Shown here one piece after another: positions 7,579 through 16,537 of a DNA stretch of 25,908 bases; within the stretch, counting starts at the first letter, position 1; every line of letters starts with the position of its first letter. The notes beneath the pieces are model-generated. The model worked only from the letters and a program-made list of their open reading frames with translations. It was not told the origin of the DNA and searched no databases. The stretch is from Bacteroidales bacterium (GTDB lineage Bacteria; Bacteroidota; Bacteroidia; Bacteroidales; UBA7960): contig SKSI01000123.1 of assembly GCA_007123065.1 (NCBI GenBank), forward strand, positions 1 through 25,908, read 5' to 3'. The position numbers and the translations under genes are program-made.

Positions 7579-8784
7579 ATGACAAAATCTCTGAAAATTA
7601 TATTGAGATCAGGAAAAGATGATGCCGTCAGGCGTTATCACCCCTGGGTCTTCAGCGGAGCCATCAAGAAAATGGAAGGACCTGTTTATGATGGCTGCCT
7701 TGCAGAAGTTTTCTCTAACAAAGATGAATACCTGGGAAGTGGTATTTTTCAGGATGCAACCATTGCAGTTCGTATTTTCGCTTTTGCTCCCGAAAGGCCT
7801 CAGGCATTCGAGGCTGAATTCTGGGAAGAAAAAATTCACGCTGCGTACCGGTTGCGCGAGATTTCAGGTCTGACAAACAATCCGCAAACCAACATGTACA
7901 GACTGGTGCACGGCGAAGGAGACCATCTGCCCGGACTGATCATTGATCACTACAATGGCCACCTTGTAATTCAAATCCATGCAACAGGCCTGTACCACTT
8001 TATCGATGCAATTGCAGAGGCCCTGAAAACAGTATACGGCAAAAAGCTTCAAAGCATCTTCGACAAGAGCAGGGAAACGCTTCCTGCTGCATTCTGGAAA
8101 GACAAAGAGTCGCGGGAGTTTATTTATGGCAATGCCAATGAGATAGAAGTCACCGAATACAACCGGCGCTTTCTGATTGACATCGGAAAGGGTCAAAAAA
8201 CAGGCTTTTTTATAGATCAGAGGGAAAACAGGCAATTGCTGGCAAGATATGCGAAAGGAAAAAAGGTACTGAACACATTCTGCTACACAGGAGGGTTCTC
8301 CGTTTATGCCATGCACGCGGGTGCGTTGCAGGTTACTTCTCTTGACAGTTCCGCACCCGCCATAGCACTTACTGAAAAAAATATTGCATTGAATTTTGAA
8401 GACACTGCCCGCCACCAGTCAGTCACGTCCGATGCAATGGAGTTTCTGAAAAGCAATTACGAAACCTATGATCTTATCATTTTGGATCCTCCCGCTTATG
8501 CCAAGCACCAGCACGTGAAGCACAATGCCGTGCAGGGATACAAGAGGTTAAATCTGGAAGCCCTCAAAGTGATCAAAGACGGTGGCATTCTTTTCACTTT
8601 CAGCTGTTCGCAAGTTGTTGATATGCAACTGTTCCGCTCTACAATTATGGCTGCTGCCATTCTTGCCGGACGAAAAATCAGAATTTTGCACCAGCTGGGA
8701 CAGCCGGCCGACCATCCTGTCAATATCTTTCATCCTGAAGGACAATATCTCAAAGGACTTGTTCTGGCAGTTGGCAATCCATAA
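7579..8784 (+). CDS. rlmI: 23S rRNA (cytosine-C5) methyltransferase, RlmI-like
   Basis: RlmI-type enzymes use S-adenosylmethionine to methylate C5 of a 23S rRNA cytosine (C1962 in E. coli). The 401 residues match the family length. An N-terminal PUA-like domain (about 1-80, with RYHPWVFSGAI) is followed by a central domain with a GEGDHLPGLIIDHY strand. A Rossmann methyltransferase fold starts at GQKTGFFIDQRENR and continues through NTFCYTGGFSVYA, the LDSS SAM-binding acidic strand and LDPPAYAK (D303). C343 in FTFSCSQ is positioned as the conserved catalytic-region cysteine. The MATE exporter gene starts 7 nt after the stop. A specific match to E. coli RlmI, rather than to a related SAM methyltransferase of the same family, is likely but not proven. 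Confidence 0.88.
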   Translation: MTKSLKIILRSGKDDAVRRYHPWVFSGAIKKMEGPVYDGCLAEVFSNKDEYLGSGIFQDATIAVRIFAFAPERPQAFEAEFWEEKIHAAYRLREISGLTNNPQTNMYRLVHGEGDHLPGLIIDHYNGHLVIQIHATGLYHFIDAIAEALKTVYGKKLQSIFDKSRETLPAAFWKDKESREFIYGNANEIEVTEYNRRFLIDIGKGQKTGFFIDQRENRQLLARYAKGKKVLNTFCYTGGFSVYAMHAGALQVTSLDSSAPAIALTEKNIALNFEDTARHQSVTSDAMEFLKSNYETYDLIILDPPAYAKHQHVKHNAVQGYKRLNLEALKVIKDGGILFTFSCSQVVDMQLFRSTIMAAAILAGRKIRILHQLGQPADHPVNIFHPEGQYLKGLVLAVGNP

Positions 8785-8791
8785 TCAGTTA

Positions 8792-10132
8792 ATGGCGCAG
8801 GCAAGCAACACATATCGCAGCATTTGGCGGATCAGTGGCCCCATCATTATCGGACTGGTAGCACAAAACCTGATGGTGGTTATAGATACCGCTTTTCTTG
8901 GGCGTCTGGGTGAAATAACCCTCGGGGCTGCCGCTATAGGTGGCATATTTTATCTGTGCCTGGTGATGCTTGCCACAGGGTTTGGAATTGGTAGCCAAAT
9001 TATTATCGGAAGACGAAACGGTGAAAAAAAATTCAGGCTGGTGGGACCGGTATTTGACCATACCCTGTATTTTATGGTTGGACTGGCAATTATCCTGTTT
9101 CTTGTTCTCACTTTTTTCGCGCCTTCCTTTCTGCAATGGTTTTTGCAATCAGAAGCTGTACTCGAAGAAAGCCTTATTTTTCTTCGGTATCGACGTTTTG
9201 GTTTTCTTTTCGGATTTCTTGTTATTGCCTTTAATGCCTTTTATATCGGCACGACCAGAACAAACATACTTATCGCCAGCACCGTTCTGATGGCATCATT
9301 AAATGTTTTTCTTGACTATTCGTTAATATTCGGAAACTTTGGCATGCCGGAGATGGGCATTGCCGGTGCTGCCATGGCAACAAATATTGCGGAAGTCTTT
9401 ACTTTCATATTTCTCGTTTTCTGGACCTGTAACAACAGCAGCGTCTCCACATTTGCCCTGTTTCGGCTTTCAAAGCCAAACTGGTTGCATTATAAGCCTT
9501 TGTTTAAAATTGCTGTACCGGTGATGTTTCAGTACTTCTTTTCGTTCTCCGCCTGGTTTGTATTCTTTATGGTGATCGAACATATCGGTGAAACTGCATT
9601 GGCTGCATCAAACATTACCAGAAGCTTTTATATGTTGCTTATGATTCCGGTATGGGGACTGAGTTCAGCAACCAACAGCCTGGTCAGCAATCTGATTGGA
9701 CAGGGTAAGAGCGACGAAGTGATTCCTCTGATAAAAAAAGTTTTGTTGATTGGAGTGGGTATTTCCTTTGTCGTTGTTCAGGCAAATCTTTTTTTCCCTG
9801 AAAAGATCGCTGCATTTTTTACAGATGAACCCCACCTGATTGAAGCCACGGTTCCGCTTTTGCGTGTCATTTCCATTGCGCTCATTGCTTTTTCTTTTGG
9901 GATGATCGTTTTCAGCGGACTTTCCGGTACGGGAAAAACTTTTATTGCACTGCTGATCGAAATTGCCGCAATCACTTTTTATCTTGTCACAGCGTTCTTT
10001 CTCGCTATTGTAATGAATGCCGGTGCCCCGGCGGTTTGGTTTGTAGAAGTCATATATTTCTCTCTGCTGGGGATTTTTGCAGTGCTATACCTGCGCACAG
10101 GAAAATGGAAGGTGGTCAAAATATTAAAATAA
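8792..10132 (+). CDS. MATE family multidrug/metabolite exporter
   Basis: This 446-residue, strongly hydrophobic protein has about 12 predicted membrane segments in two similar halves, the normal MATE plan. These antiporters export cationic drugs or metabolites using Na+ or H+. Family signatures near the N-terminus are ISGPIIIGLVAQNLMVVIDT and AFLGRLGEITLGAAAIGG. In the second half, WGLSSATNSLVSNLIGQGK matches the equivalent half-repeat. ATG 8792 is chosen because it lies 7 nt after the rlmI stop and gives a standard N-terminus. The frame is open further upstream only because it overlaps rlmI. It is probably cotranscribed with rlmI. The substrate cannot be inferred. Confidence 0.92.
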   Translation: MAQASNTYRSIWRISGPIIIGLVAQNLMVVIDTAFLGRLGEITLGAAAIGGIFYLCLVMLATGFGIGSQIIIGRRNGEKKFRLVGPVFDHTLYFMVGLAIILFLVLTFFAPSFLQWFLQSEAVLEESLIFLRYRRFGFLFGFLVIAFNAFYIGTTRTNILIASTVLMASLNVFLDYSLIFGNFGMPEMGIAGAAMATNIAEVFTFIFLVFWTCNNSSVSTFALFRLSKPNWLHYKPLFKIAVPVMFQYFFSFSAWFVFFMVIEHIGETALAASNITRSFYMLLMIPVWGLSSATNSLVSNLIGQGKSDEVIPLIKKVLLIGVGISFVVVQANLFFPEKIAAFFTDEPHLIEATVPLLRVISIALIAFSFGMIVFSGLSGTGKTFIALLIEIAAITFYLVTAFFLAIVMNAGAPAVWFVEVIYFSLLGIFAVLYLRTGKWKVVKILK

Positions 10133-10182
10133 TACACGCAATTTTTAAGCAAGCATCCTATCGGAAATAATAGAGAATATGC

Positions 10183-10190
10183 TATATTTG
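10183..10190 (+). promoter_or_regulatory. Putative -7 promoter element for the GH3 fusion gene
   Basis: TATATTTG matches TAnnTTTG exactly. It ends 40 nt before the ATG of the GH3/serine hydrolase gene, in the 98-nt gap after the MATE gene. No good -33 TTG is seen. Confidence 0.5.
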
Positions 10191-10230
10191 CATGGCATCT
10201 AAATTGTAGTTCTTTTTCTGATAATATAAT

Positions 10231-13230
10231 ATGCGCATAATCAATATATATCCGCAGTGGATTGTTGCTGTGGCCTCGTTTGTTGTACTTTTTTTCTCAA
10301 ACCCTATAGAAATAAGGTCTGAAAATCCTTACCCGGGCAGTGCATTGTCTTATTCAACACCCTGGGTAGATTCCGTCTTTGCTTCACTTACCCTGGATCA
10401 GCGCATTGCACAGCTGCTGATGATCAGAGTACCAACAAACCGTGACACCGATGTCGACAACCGTATTATACGGGAGGTAATGGAATACAACATTGGTGGA
10501 GTTGCTTTTTTTCGTGGTACGCCACATGAGCAGGTAATGCTTACCAACCGGATGCAAAGCCAGGTACAAACACCATTGCTGGTTGCTATGGATGCAGAAT
10601 GGGGGCCATCAATGCGTCTTGACAGCACCATTGTTTTTCCACGGCAGATGGCTTTGGGGGCGATTCAGGACGAACAGCTGGTTTATAAAATGGGTATTGA
10701 AATTGGCAGGCAGTTGCAACGTCTTGGAGTGCATATCAACTTTGCACCAGTGGTAGATGTTAACAACAATACGGCCAATCCGGTGATCAACTTCAGGGCT
10801 TTCGGAGAATGCCGCTACAATGTAACCAGCAAAGGCCTTGCCTACATGCACGGGCTTCAGGATGCCGGTATTATTGCATGCGCCAAACACTTCCCCGGAC
10901 ACGGTGATACAGATGCAGACTCCCATCACACCTTACCCTTGTTGCGCCATTCGTTCGCAGAAATAGACTCAATCCACCTCTATCCTTTCCGGGAACTGAT
11001 TGACCAGGGTTTGCAGTCCATTATGATTGCCCATCTTGAAATGCCTTCGCTGGAAGCAGAAGCCCGGCTTGCATCTACCCTTTCGCATAACATCGTAACC
11101 AATCTTTTGCAGATCGATATGGGCTTCGACGGACTGATCATCACTGATGCATTGGATATGCGAGGCGTGAGTGACTTTTTTAAGCCCGGAGAATTGGAGT
11201 TGCGCGCACTGATGGCCGGAAATGACATTTTATTGCTTCCCGAGGATGTGCCGGCAGCAATACATGCCATCAGAACGGCCATCGAAGATGGGACAATTGC
11301 AGAAGAATACGTCAGCTTAAAGGCTAAAAAAATCCTCTATTATAAAGAAAAAGCAGGCCTTGATGAATTTCAATTTACCCCTACAGGGAATCTGATCACC
11401 AACCTGAACACAACCAACGGGCAACTGCTAAACAAGAAACTTGCTGAAGCAGCCCTCACATTGGTCCGCAATGAAAAAAACCTGATCCCCCTCTCCGATT
11501 TACAGCACAAAAAAATCGCGGCACTTGCTATTGGCGATCAGCCCAATAACCGTTTCCAAAGAATGCTAAGCAGGTATGCACCCATATCCTGCTACGGTAT
11601 AGACAAATATCACAGCCCGGAAGGAGCCGAAAAAATGCTCAGCACACTATCGGAATATGACATCGTGCTTGTATCCATTCACAACAACAGCTTCTTTGTG
11701 TCGCGCAATTACGGCATTAATGGTAAAACAGTGGATTTGGTAACACGGCTTGCGAAGCAACAGGATATTGTACTGAATCTTTTCGCAAATCCTTATAGTC
11801 TTGATTATTTTAATGATGATATTCTTGATGTTCGTGCAATCCTTGTTGCCTATCAGGAGGGTTTTGCATTTGAAGAGGCAGCCGCTCAGGCAGTTTTTGG
11901 AGGCATCCAAACAACAGGAAAACTTCCTGTTACAGCCGGCGGGCATTTTCGTTCCGGCACAGGGATCATCACGCCAACACCAACACGCATCCGGTTTGGA
12001 GAAGCAGAAGAAACAGGCATCCGATCAGAGCTGCTTCAACGTGTAGATTCAATCGCCAATGAAGGAATTCGGAAAGGAGCTTATCCCGGCTGCCAGATCG
12101 CAATCATCCGGGATGGTATAATGATCTACAACAAATCTTTTGGCCACCATACGTATGACAGCATCCAACCGGTTAGGGAAACAGATATGTATGATCTGGC
12201 TTCCATTACAAAAATCGCAGCCACTACGGCAGCTGTTATGAAGTTATATGACCAGGGGATTATTGATATCAACAATACACTTGGCGATTACATGCCATGG
12301 TTAAGACACTCAGACAAAGGGGAAATTTTTTTACGGGATTTGCTGGCACATCAGGCCAGGTTAACACCCTGGATTCCGTTTTATATGTCTACCATCGACA
12401 ATGGAAGCTACATTGACGGCATTTACGAGGCAAGCAGGTCAGGCGCTTATCATACAAGGATTGCAGATGGACTTTACATAAACAACAGCTTCCGTGATAC
12501 CATTTTTACCCGGATTTCTGATTCTGATCTGCTCGAAAAACAACAATACAGATACAGCGATCTGGGCTTTATCCTGCTTGCAGAAATGATTGAGGAGCTT
12601 ACCGGACAGAGAATTGACCGATATCTTGAGCACACCCTCTACAGGCATATGGGATTGGCCAACACAGGTTATCTGCCACTTAAACGTTTCGAGCCTTCAC
12701 GCATCATACCTTCTGAGCAAGATACTATCTGGCGCAGACAGGTCGTACACGGACATGTTCACGACATGACTGCTGCCATGCTGGGCGGTGTGAGCGGACA
12801 TGCAGGATTGTTCTCAAATGCAGTGGATGTCGCCATACTGATGCAGCTTTTCCTGAATGGAGGCAACTACGGTGGCACACATTATTTTGATCACAAAACC
12901 ATCAGGGAGTTTACACGGGTACAATATCTTGAAAATGAAAACCGTCGCGGACTGGGGTTTGACAAACCCGCGCTGAATCGCGATGAGCCCGGTCCGGCCT
13001 GCGAAAGTGCTTCACCGTTAAGTTTTGGTCATAGCGGCTTTACCGGAACCCTGGCCTGGGCCGACCCGATGGAAAACCTCGTTTTTGTCTTTCTGTCAAA
13101 CCGCACCTATCCGGATATGAACAACAGAAAGCTCATTGAAAAAAACATCCGAACAAACATACAACAGGCTATCTATGATGCCATCTACTATTCAAGAATC
13201 CTGGAACATTTTACATCCATAATCCCCTAA
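10231..13230 (+). CDS. Exported glycoside hydrolase family 3 (NagZ-like) fused to a serine beta-lactamase-like hydrolase
   Basis: The protein has 999 residues. A hydrophobic N-terminal segment (about 10-25) suggests export or membrane anchoring. Residues about 45-380 are a GH3 catalytic barrel of the beta-N-acetylglucosaminidase type. KHFPGHGDT starts at K219, D230 and H232 form the Asp-His acid/base dyad typical of NagZ, and D306 in IITDALDM is the nucleophile. A GH3 C-terminal-like domain fills about 400-570. Residues about 600-985 are a class C beta-lactamase/penicillin-binding-like domain, with S658xxK661 (SITK), Y775-S-D and HSGFTGT from H934. This two-enzyme design is recurrent in Bacteroidota and points to peptidoglycan turnover in the periplasm: sugar cleavage plus peptide or ester hydrolysis. 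Beta-lactam hydrolysis is not implied. An uncharacterised membrane protein gene follows after 10 nt. Confidence 0.93.
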   Translation: MRIINIYPQWIVAVASFVVLFFSNPIEIRSENPYPGSALSYSTPWVDSVFASLTLDQRIAQLLMIRVPTNRDTDVDNRIIREVMEYNIGGVAFFRGTPHEQVMLTNRMQSQVQTPLLVAMDAEWGPSMRLDSTIVFPRQMALGAIQDEQLVYKMGIEIGRQLQRLGVHINFAPVVDVNNNTANPVINFRAFGECRYNVTSKGLAYMHGLQDAGIIACAKHFPGHGDTDADSHHTLPLLRHSFAEIDSIHLYPFRELIDQGLQSIMIAHLEMPSLEAEARLASTLSHNIVTNLLQIDMGFDGLIITDALDMRGVSDFFKPGELELRALMAGNDILLLPEDVPAAIHAIRTAIEDGTIAEEYVSLKAKKILYYKEKAGLDEFQFTPTGNLITNLNTTNGQLLNKKLAEAALTLVRNEKNLIPLSDLQHKKIAALAIGDQPNNRFQRMLSRYAPISCYGIDKYHSPEGAEKMLSTLSEYDIVLVSIHNNSFFVSRNYGINGKTVDLVTRLAKQQDIVLNLFANPYSLDYFNDDILDVRAILVAYQEGFAFEEAAAQAVFGGIQTTGKLPVTAGGHFRSGTGIITPTPTRIRFGEAEETGIRSELLQRVDSIANEGIRKGAYPGCQIAIIRDGIMIYNKSFGHHTYDSIQPVRETDMYDLASITKIAATTAAVMKLYDQGIIDINNTLGDYMPWLRHSDKGEIFLRDLLAHQARLTPWIPFYMSTIDNGSYIDGIYEASRSGAYHTRIADGLYINNSFRDTIFTRISDSDLLEKQQYRYSDLGFILLAEMIEELTGQRIDRYLEHTLYRHMGLANTGYLPLKRFEPSRIIPSEQDTIWRRQVVHGHVHDMTAAMLGGVSGHAGLFSNAVDVAILMQLFLNGGNYGGTHYFDHKTIREFTRVQYLENENRRGLGFDKPALNRDEPGPACESASPLSFGHSGFTGTLAWADPMENLVFVFLSNRTYPDMNNRKLIEKNIRTNIQQAIYDAIYYSRILEHFTSIIP

Positions 13231-13240
13231 CCAAATTAAA

Positions 13241-14038
13241 ATGAAAAAGATACTTTTCTGGGCACTGGCTATCATCATAACGGTTACAAGCTCCATATTT
13301 CAGAGACAAACCGGCCCTACGAAACCGGTGAGAGACAGTATTACAATAGCAGAGCAGGAGATTGAATTCTCACTGCGTCGCTCCTTCCACAGACCAACAG
13401 ATGCTCCCGTGGCCATTGATGTACCGGATGAAAACATTGATGGATATTTCAGATACAAACGATATCCCAGTCATGAAGATTGGGACACTCTAAACCTTGT
13501 AAGAGTTGGCGATCAACTTATTGCATACATACCCAATCAACCGGCAGCAGGCAAGGTAAACTACCAGATCGTATTGCAGACTGAGCAAGAGAAAGTGAAA
13601 CTCACAGCGTATCCCATAACCATAAGGTTCCGCAATAATGTTCCCGCATGGGCTATGATTCCGCACATCCTGCTGATGTTTGCAGCAATGTTGTTCAGCA
13701 ACAGAGCTGCAATAGCAGCCGGTGGAAAGGAAAAAACATATTTGTATACCCTCCTGACGCTCATCACTTTCGTGGGTGGAGGTCTGATCTTCGGACCAAT
13801 AGTGCAGAAATATGCTTTTGGAGACTGGTGGACAGGTTGGCCATTGGGAACGGACCTGACAGATAATAAAACTGCATTTGCCCTGATATTCTGGATCGTG
13901 GCTTTCTTTAAAACCAGAAACAACCCCAACCATCGTACCTGGGTATTGGTGGCAGCAATCATCCTGCTCGCCATCTATTTCATTCCACACAGCCTGCTGG
14001 GATCAGAGATTGACTGGACACAGGAACAATTGCAATAA
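13241..14038 (+). CDS. Uncharacterised membrane protein with an N-terminal extracytoplasmic domain
   Basis: I do not recognise a named family. The 265 residues start with a lysine-led hydrophobic segment (MKKILFWALAIIITV, about 1-18) that is a signal anchor or signal peptide. A soluble domain of about 110 residues follows, with alternating polar/hydrophobic strands (LNLVRVGDQLIAYIPN and VNYQIVLQT), probably beta-rich and outside the cytoplasm. Four hydrophobic segments follow, at about 136-152, 167-190, 208-224 and 232-248. Between the second and third is the motif FGDWWTGWPLGTDLTDNK, rich in tryptophan and charged residues, facing one side of the membrane. The gene lies 10 nt behind the GH3/serine hydrolase and is probably its operon partner. 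The parA promoter element lies 8 nt after its stop. Confidence 0.8.
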   Translation: MKKILFWALAIIITVTSSIFQRQTGPTKPVRDSITIAEQEIEFSLRRSFHRPTDAPVAIDVPDENIDGYFRYKRYPSHEDWDTLNLVRVGDQLIAYIPNQPAAGKVNYQIVLQTEQEKVKLTAYPITIRFRNNVPAWAMIPHILLMFAAMLFSNRAAIAAGGKEKTYLYTLLTLITFVGGGLIFGPIVQKYAFGDWWTGWPLGTDLTDNKTAFALIFWIVAFFKTRNNPNHRTWVLVAAIILLAIYFIPHSLLGSEIDWTQEQLQ

Positions 14039-14045
14039 GAAGTTG

Positions 14046-14053
14046 TAAATTTG
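14046..14053 (+). promoter_or_regulatory. Putative -7 promoter element for parAB
   Basis: TAAATTTG matches TAnnTTTG exactly and begins 8 nt after the stop of the preceding gene. Transcription would start near 14060, giving an AT-rich leader of about 100 nt before the parA ATG at 14162. It could drive the whole parA-parB-DUF5683-dapB-lepB run. Confidence 0.5.
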
Positions 14054-14161
14054 CAGAAGCCAAAAAGCTTCAGGTATATTTTCTCTTTGTTCATATCATC
14101 TGAAAATCACTACAAGAATTCGAAAATTGTATCGTTATTTATACACATCATAAATCAAAAT

Positions 14162-14965
14162 ATGACTAAAGTTATCGCCATAGCGAACCAAAAAGGTGGA
14201 GTAGGAAAAACAACAACAGCAATAAACCTGGCAGCGAGCCTTGCTGTTTTGGAATACAAAACCCTGCTGATAGATGCAGACCCCCAGGCAAATGCCACCT
14301 CCGGCGTCGGGGTGGATCCCAAGCACGTAAAAACAAGCATTTACGAATGTATCATCGATGATGTACAAGCCAGAAACATCATTATTGAGACATCAACACC
14401 GCATCTCCATTTGCTACCGGCACACATTGACCTGGTAGGTGCAGAAATCGAGATAATCAACCTCCCCAACAGAGAGATGATGATGCGCAAGGTGATTGAC
14501 GGAATCAGGGATGACTACGATTTCATCATCATTGACTGTTCCCCCTCTCTGGGTCTGGTTACCGTAAACGCCTTAACAGCCGCCGACTCGGTGCTTATAC
14601 CCGTGCAATGTGAATACTTTGCCCTGGAAGGCCTTGGAAAGTTGCTGAATACAATTAAAATTGTACAGTCAAGATTAAATACCAAACTTGAAATTGAAGG
14701 CATCCTGCTCACCATGTATGACTCGCGCCTGCGGCTGGCAAACCAGGTTGTGGAAGAAGTAAGAATGCATTTCCAGGATCTGGTATTCGATACCATCATT
14801 TATCGAAATATCAAACTTGGTGAAGCACCCAGCTTTGGTGAAACCATTATTATGCACGATGCACAAAGCCGTGGCTCACTGAACCACCTGAACCTTGCCA
14901 GGGAAATCCTCCAAAAAAACGGACTGACCAAAATGCAGGAAAGTGATAAAAAGATAAACCTATAG
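14162..14965 (+). CDS. parA: Chromosome-partitioning ATPase ParA (Soj)
   Basis: ParA is a DNA-binding ATPase that, with ParB-parS, moves replicated origins apart. The 267 residues fit chromosomal Soj-type ParA proteins, which lack the long N-terminal extension of plasmid type Ia. The deviant Walker A motif is KGGVGKTTTA, with signature lysine K11 and P-loop K16. LLIDADPQANATSGVG is the switch region and DFIIIDCSPSLG the Walker B. The start is ATG 14162, which puts MTKVIAIANQKGGVGK at the N-terminus as usual. The frame stays open upstream to a TTG at 14051, but that codon lies inside the -7 promoter element and the added residues are not ParA-like. parB follows after 4 nt. Confidence 0.96.
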   Translation: MTKVIAIANQKGGVGKTTTAINLAASLAVLEYKTLLIDADPQANATSGVGVDPKHVKTSIYECIIDDVQARNIIIETSTPHLHLLPAHIDLVGAEIEIINLPNREMMMRKVIDGIRDDYDFIIIDCSPSLGLVTVNALTAADSVLIPVQCEYFALEGLGKLLNTIKIVQSRLNTKLEIEGILLTMYDSRLRLANQVVEEVRMHFQDLVFDTIIYRNIKLGEAPSFGETIIMHDAQSRGSLNHLNLAREILQKNGLTKMQESDKKINL

Positions 14966-14969
14966 ATAT

Positions 14970-15881
14970 ATGAATGCCAAAAAACGCGCATTAGGAAAAG
15001 GATTGGGTGCACTGCTTGATGGTTCGGGTGCAGAGCCGCAACCCGTTTACGATATTGAAAAAGACCTGCTACCCGTGGGTACTATCGGTATGGTTCCGCT
15101 TGACATTATTGAAGTTAACCCCTTTCAGCCCCGATCAGACTTTGACGAAGAAGCATTGAATGACCTCGCTGCATCCATCAAAGAACAGGGTGTGATACAA
15201 CCTGTAACACTCCGGAAACAAGAAGACAATAAACTGCAGCTCATCTCGGGTGAACGGCGCGTCAAAGCATCCAGAATGGCCGGACTAACCAAAATTCCAG
15301 CCTATGTTATAGCCGCTGAAGATACAGCCATGCTTGAAATGGCAATCGTTGAAAACATACAAAGGGAAAACCTGAATCCGGTCGAAATTGCCCTGGGGTA
15401 CAAACAGCTCATCGACAACCATTCACTTACTCAGGACATGCTCAGCGAGAAGCTTGGTAAAAGCCGGCCGTCAATAGCCAACCACCTCAGATTGCTTAAG
15501 CTACCCGGAGAGATTCAGGTCGGACTGCGCCAGGAACTGATCACCACCGGACATGCTAAAGTGCTGCTGGGTATTGATGACACGCTAACACAGATCGAAC
15601 TTTACCAGGATATTATAGCTCAGGAACTGTCAGTGCGCGAAGTGGAGGAGATCATCAAAAATCTGAACGAAGGATCCAAAACTGATCCGACAGAAAACAG
15701 GAAAAAGAAAACCGGAAAAAGTGCAATTAAGGATGAATGGCGTCAAATTCAGAATGAACTGGAGAATCTTTACAGCACCCGTGTTCAGATAAAAAGCATG
15801 GCAAAAGGCAAAGGAAGCATCACCTTCAGATTCAAATCGGAACAAGAGCTGCAAAGAATATCTGACATCCTTAAAAAATAA
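14970..15881 (+). CDS. parB: Chromosome-partitioning protein ParB (Spo0J)
   Basis: ParB binds parS sites, loads and slides as a CTP-dependent clamp, and stimulates ParA. The 303 residues start with KKRALGKGLGALLDGS, the conserved N-terminal ParA-interacting segment. The ParB/Srx nuclease-like CTP domain includes VNPFQPR and the GERR motif (94-97). ENIQRENLNPVEIALGY leads into a helix-turn-helix DNA-binding region (LSEKLGKSRPSIANHLRLL). A lysine-rich linker (around 225-250) precedes the C-terminal dimer domain. Spacing to parA is 4 nt, so the two are cotranscribed. I did not notice a parS palindrome (TGTTTCACGTGAAACA-like) in the window, but the read-through was by eye. Confidence 0.96.
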   Translation: MNAKKRALGKGLGALLDGSGAEPQPVYDIEKDLLPVGTIGMVPLDIIEVNPFQPRSDFDEEALNDLAASIKEQGVIQPVTLRKQEDNKLQLISGERRVKASRMAGLTKIPAYVIAAEDTAMLEMAIVENIQRENLNPVEIALGYKQLIDNHSLTQDMLSEKLGKSRPSIANHLRLLKLPGEIQVGLRQELITTGHAKVLLGIDDTLTQIELYQDIIAQELSVREVEEIIKNLNEGSKTDPTENRKKKTGKSAIKDEWRQIQNELENLYSTRVQIKSMAKGKGSITFRFKSEQELQRISDILKK

Positions 15882-15899
15882 GGCTAAGACCAACTCACA

Positions 15900-16535
15900 T
15901 TGAAGCACAAAACACATATCAATCAATTCTTTACAAATAAGAAGAAAGCATGCGGACCGAACTGTGTTGTGTTGTTGCTCGGCTTATTTATTGGCCTCGT
16001 CATTTTACCCGCTTCCCGGCTAACGGCACAAACACCCAACAATGCATCAACACAACAGGTCGAAGAAGAGCCTTTTCACCCTTCTCCCTCAAGAGCAGCA
16101 ATGCTTTCTGCCACGCTTCCCGGTCTGGGACAGATTTATAACGGCAGGTATTGGAAGGTGCCAGTTATTTATGCCGGATTTGGCACTTTAATCTATTTTA
16201 TCGACTTTAACAGCAGCAACTACGACAAATGGCGCCAGGCCTGGATCGCGAGAGTGGACGGCAACCCACACACGGTCGACGATTTTCCGTTACACTCAAC
16301 CGAAGTGATTGAACGGGCAATGAATTACTACAGGCGCAACCTGGAGATCAATTACATGATTGCTGGCGCTTTGTATTTGCTCAACATTCTGGACGCCAGC
16401 GTTGACGCACACCTGATGAATTTTGATGTTGGAGAAAACCTGAGTATGGGCATACAACCCGGACTGATGCCGACGCCCGGACAATCACGAAAATCAATAC
16501 ATACAACACAAATCAGACTCACATTAAAATTTTAA
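15900..16535 (+). CDS. DUF5683 family membrane protein
   Basis: This 211-residue protein matches the DUF5683 family found in Bacteroidota, commonly next to parB. It has a hydrophobic segment (about 23-40) ending in ASRLTAQ, which looks like a signal peptide and cleavage site. SRAAMLSATLPGLGQIYNGRYWKVPVIYAGFGTL then has the LPGLGQIYNG core that defines the family. A later hydrophobic segment, INYMIAGALYLLNILDASVDAHL, contains the conserved DA.VDAHL element. The start appears to be TTG at 15900, 18 nt after the parB stop, since no ATG precedes the signal segment in frame. dapB begins 2 nt after the stop. The molecular function is unknown. Location in the envelope is inferred from the signal and membrane segments. 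Confidence 0.85.
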   Translation: MKHKTHINQFFTNKKKACGPNCVVLLLGLFIGLVILPASRLTAQTPNNASTQQVEEEPFHPSPSRAAMLSATLPGLGQIYNGRYWKVPVIYAGFGTLIYFIDFNSSNYDKWRQAWIARVDGNPHTVDDFPLHSTEVIERAMNYYRRNLEINYMIAGALYLLNILDASVDAHLMNFDVGENLSMGIQPGLMPTPGQSRKSIHTTQIRLTLKF

Positions 16536-16537
16536 TT

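Noticed and set aside
8582..8791. Upstream extension of the MATE reading frame by 70 codons.
   Set aside because: It overlaps rlmI in another frame and has no transporter-like sequence. ATG 8792 gives a standard MATE N-terminus.
11647..11946. Long antisense frames inside the GH3 gene and several other genes.
   Set aside because: They are shadows of strongly coding sequence on the other strand, with no promoter, no domain signal and unnatural composition.
14051..14161. Upstream extension of the parA frame from a TTG.
   Set aside because: The TTG is part of the -7 promoter element and the extra 37 residues do not resemble ParA. ATG 14162 fits the family.
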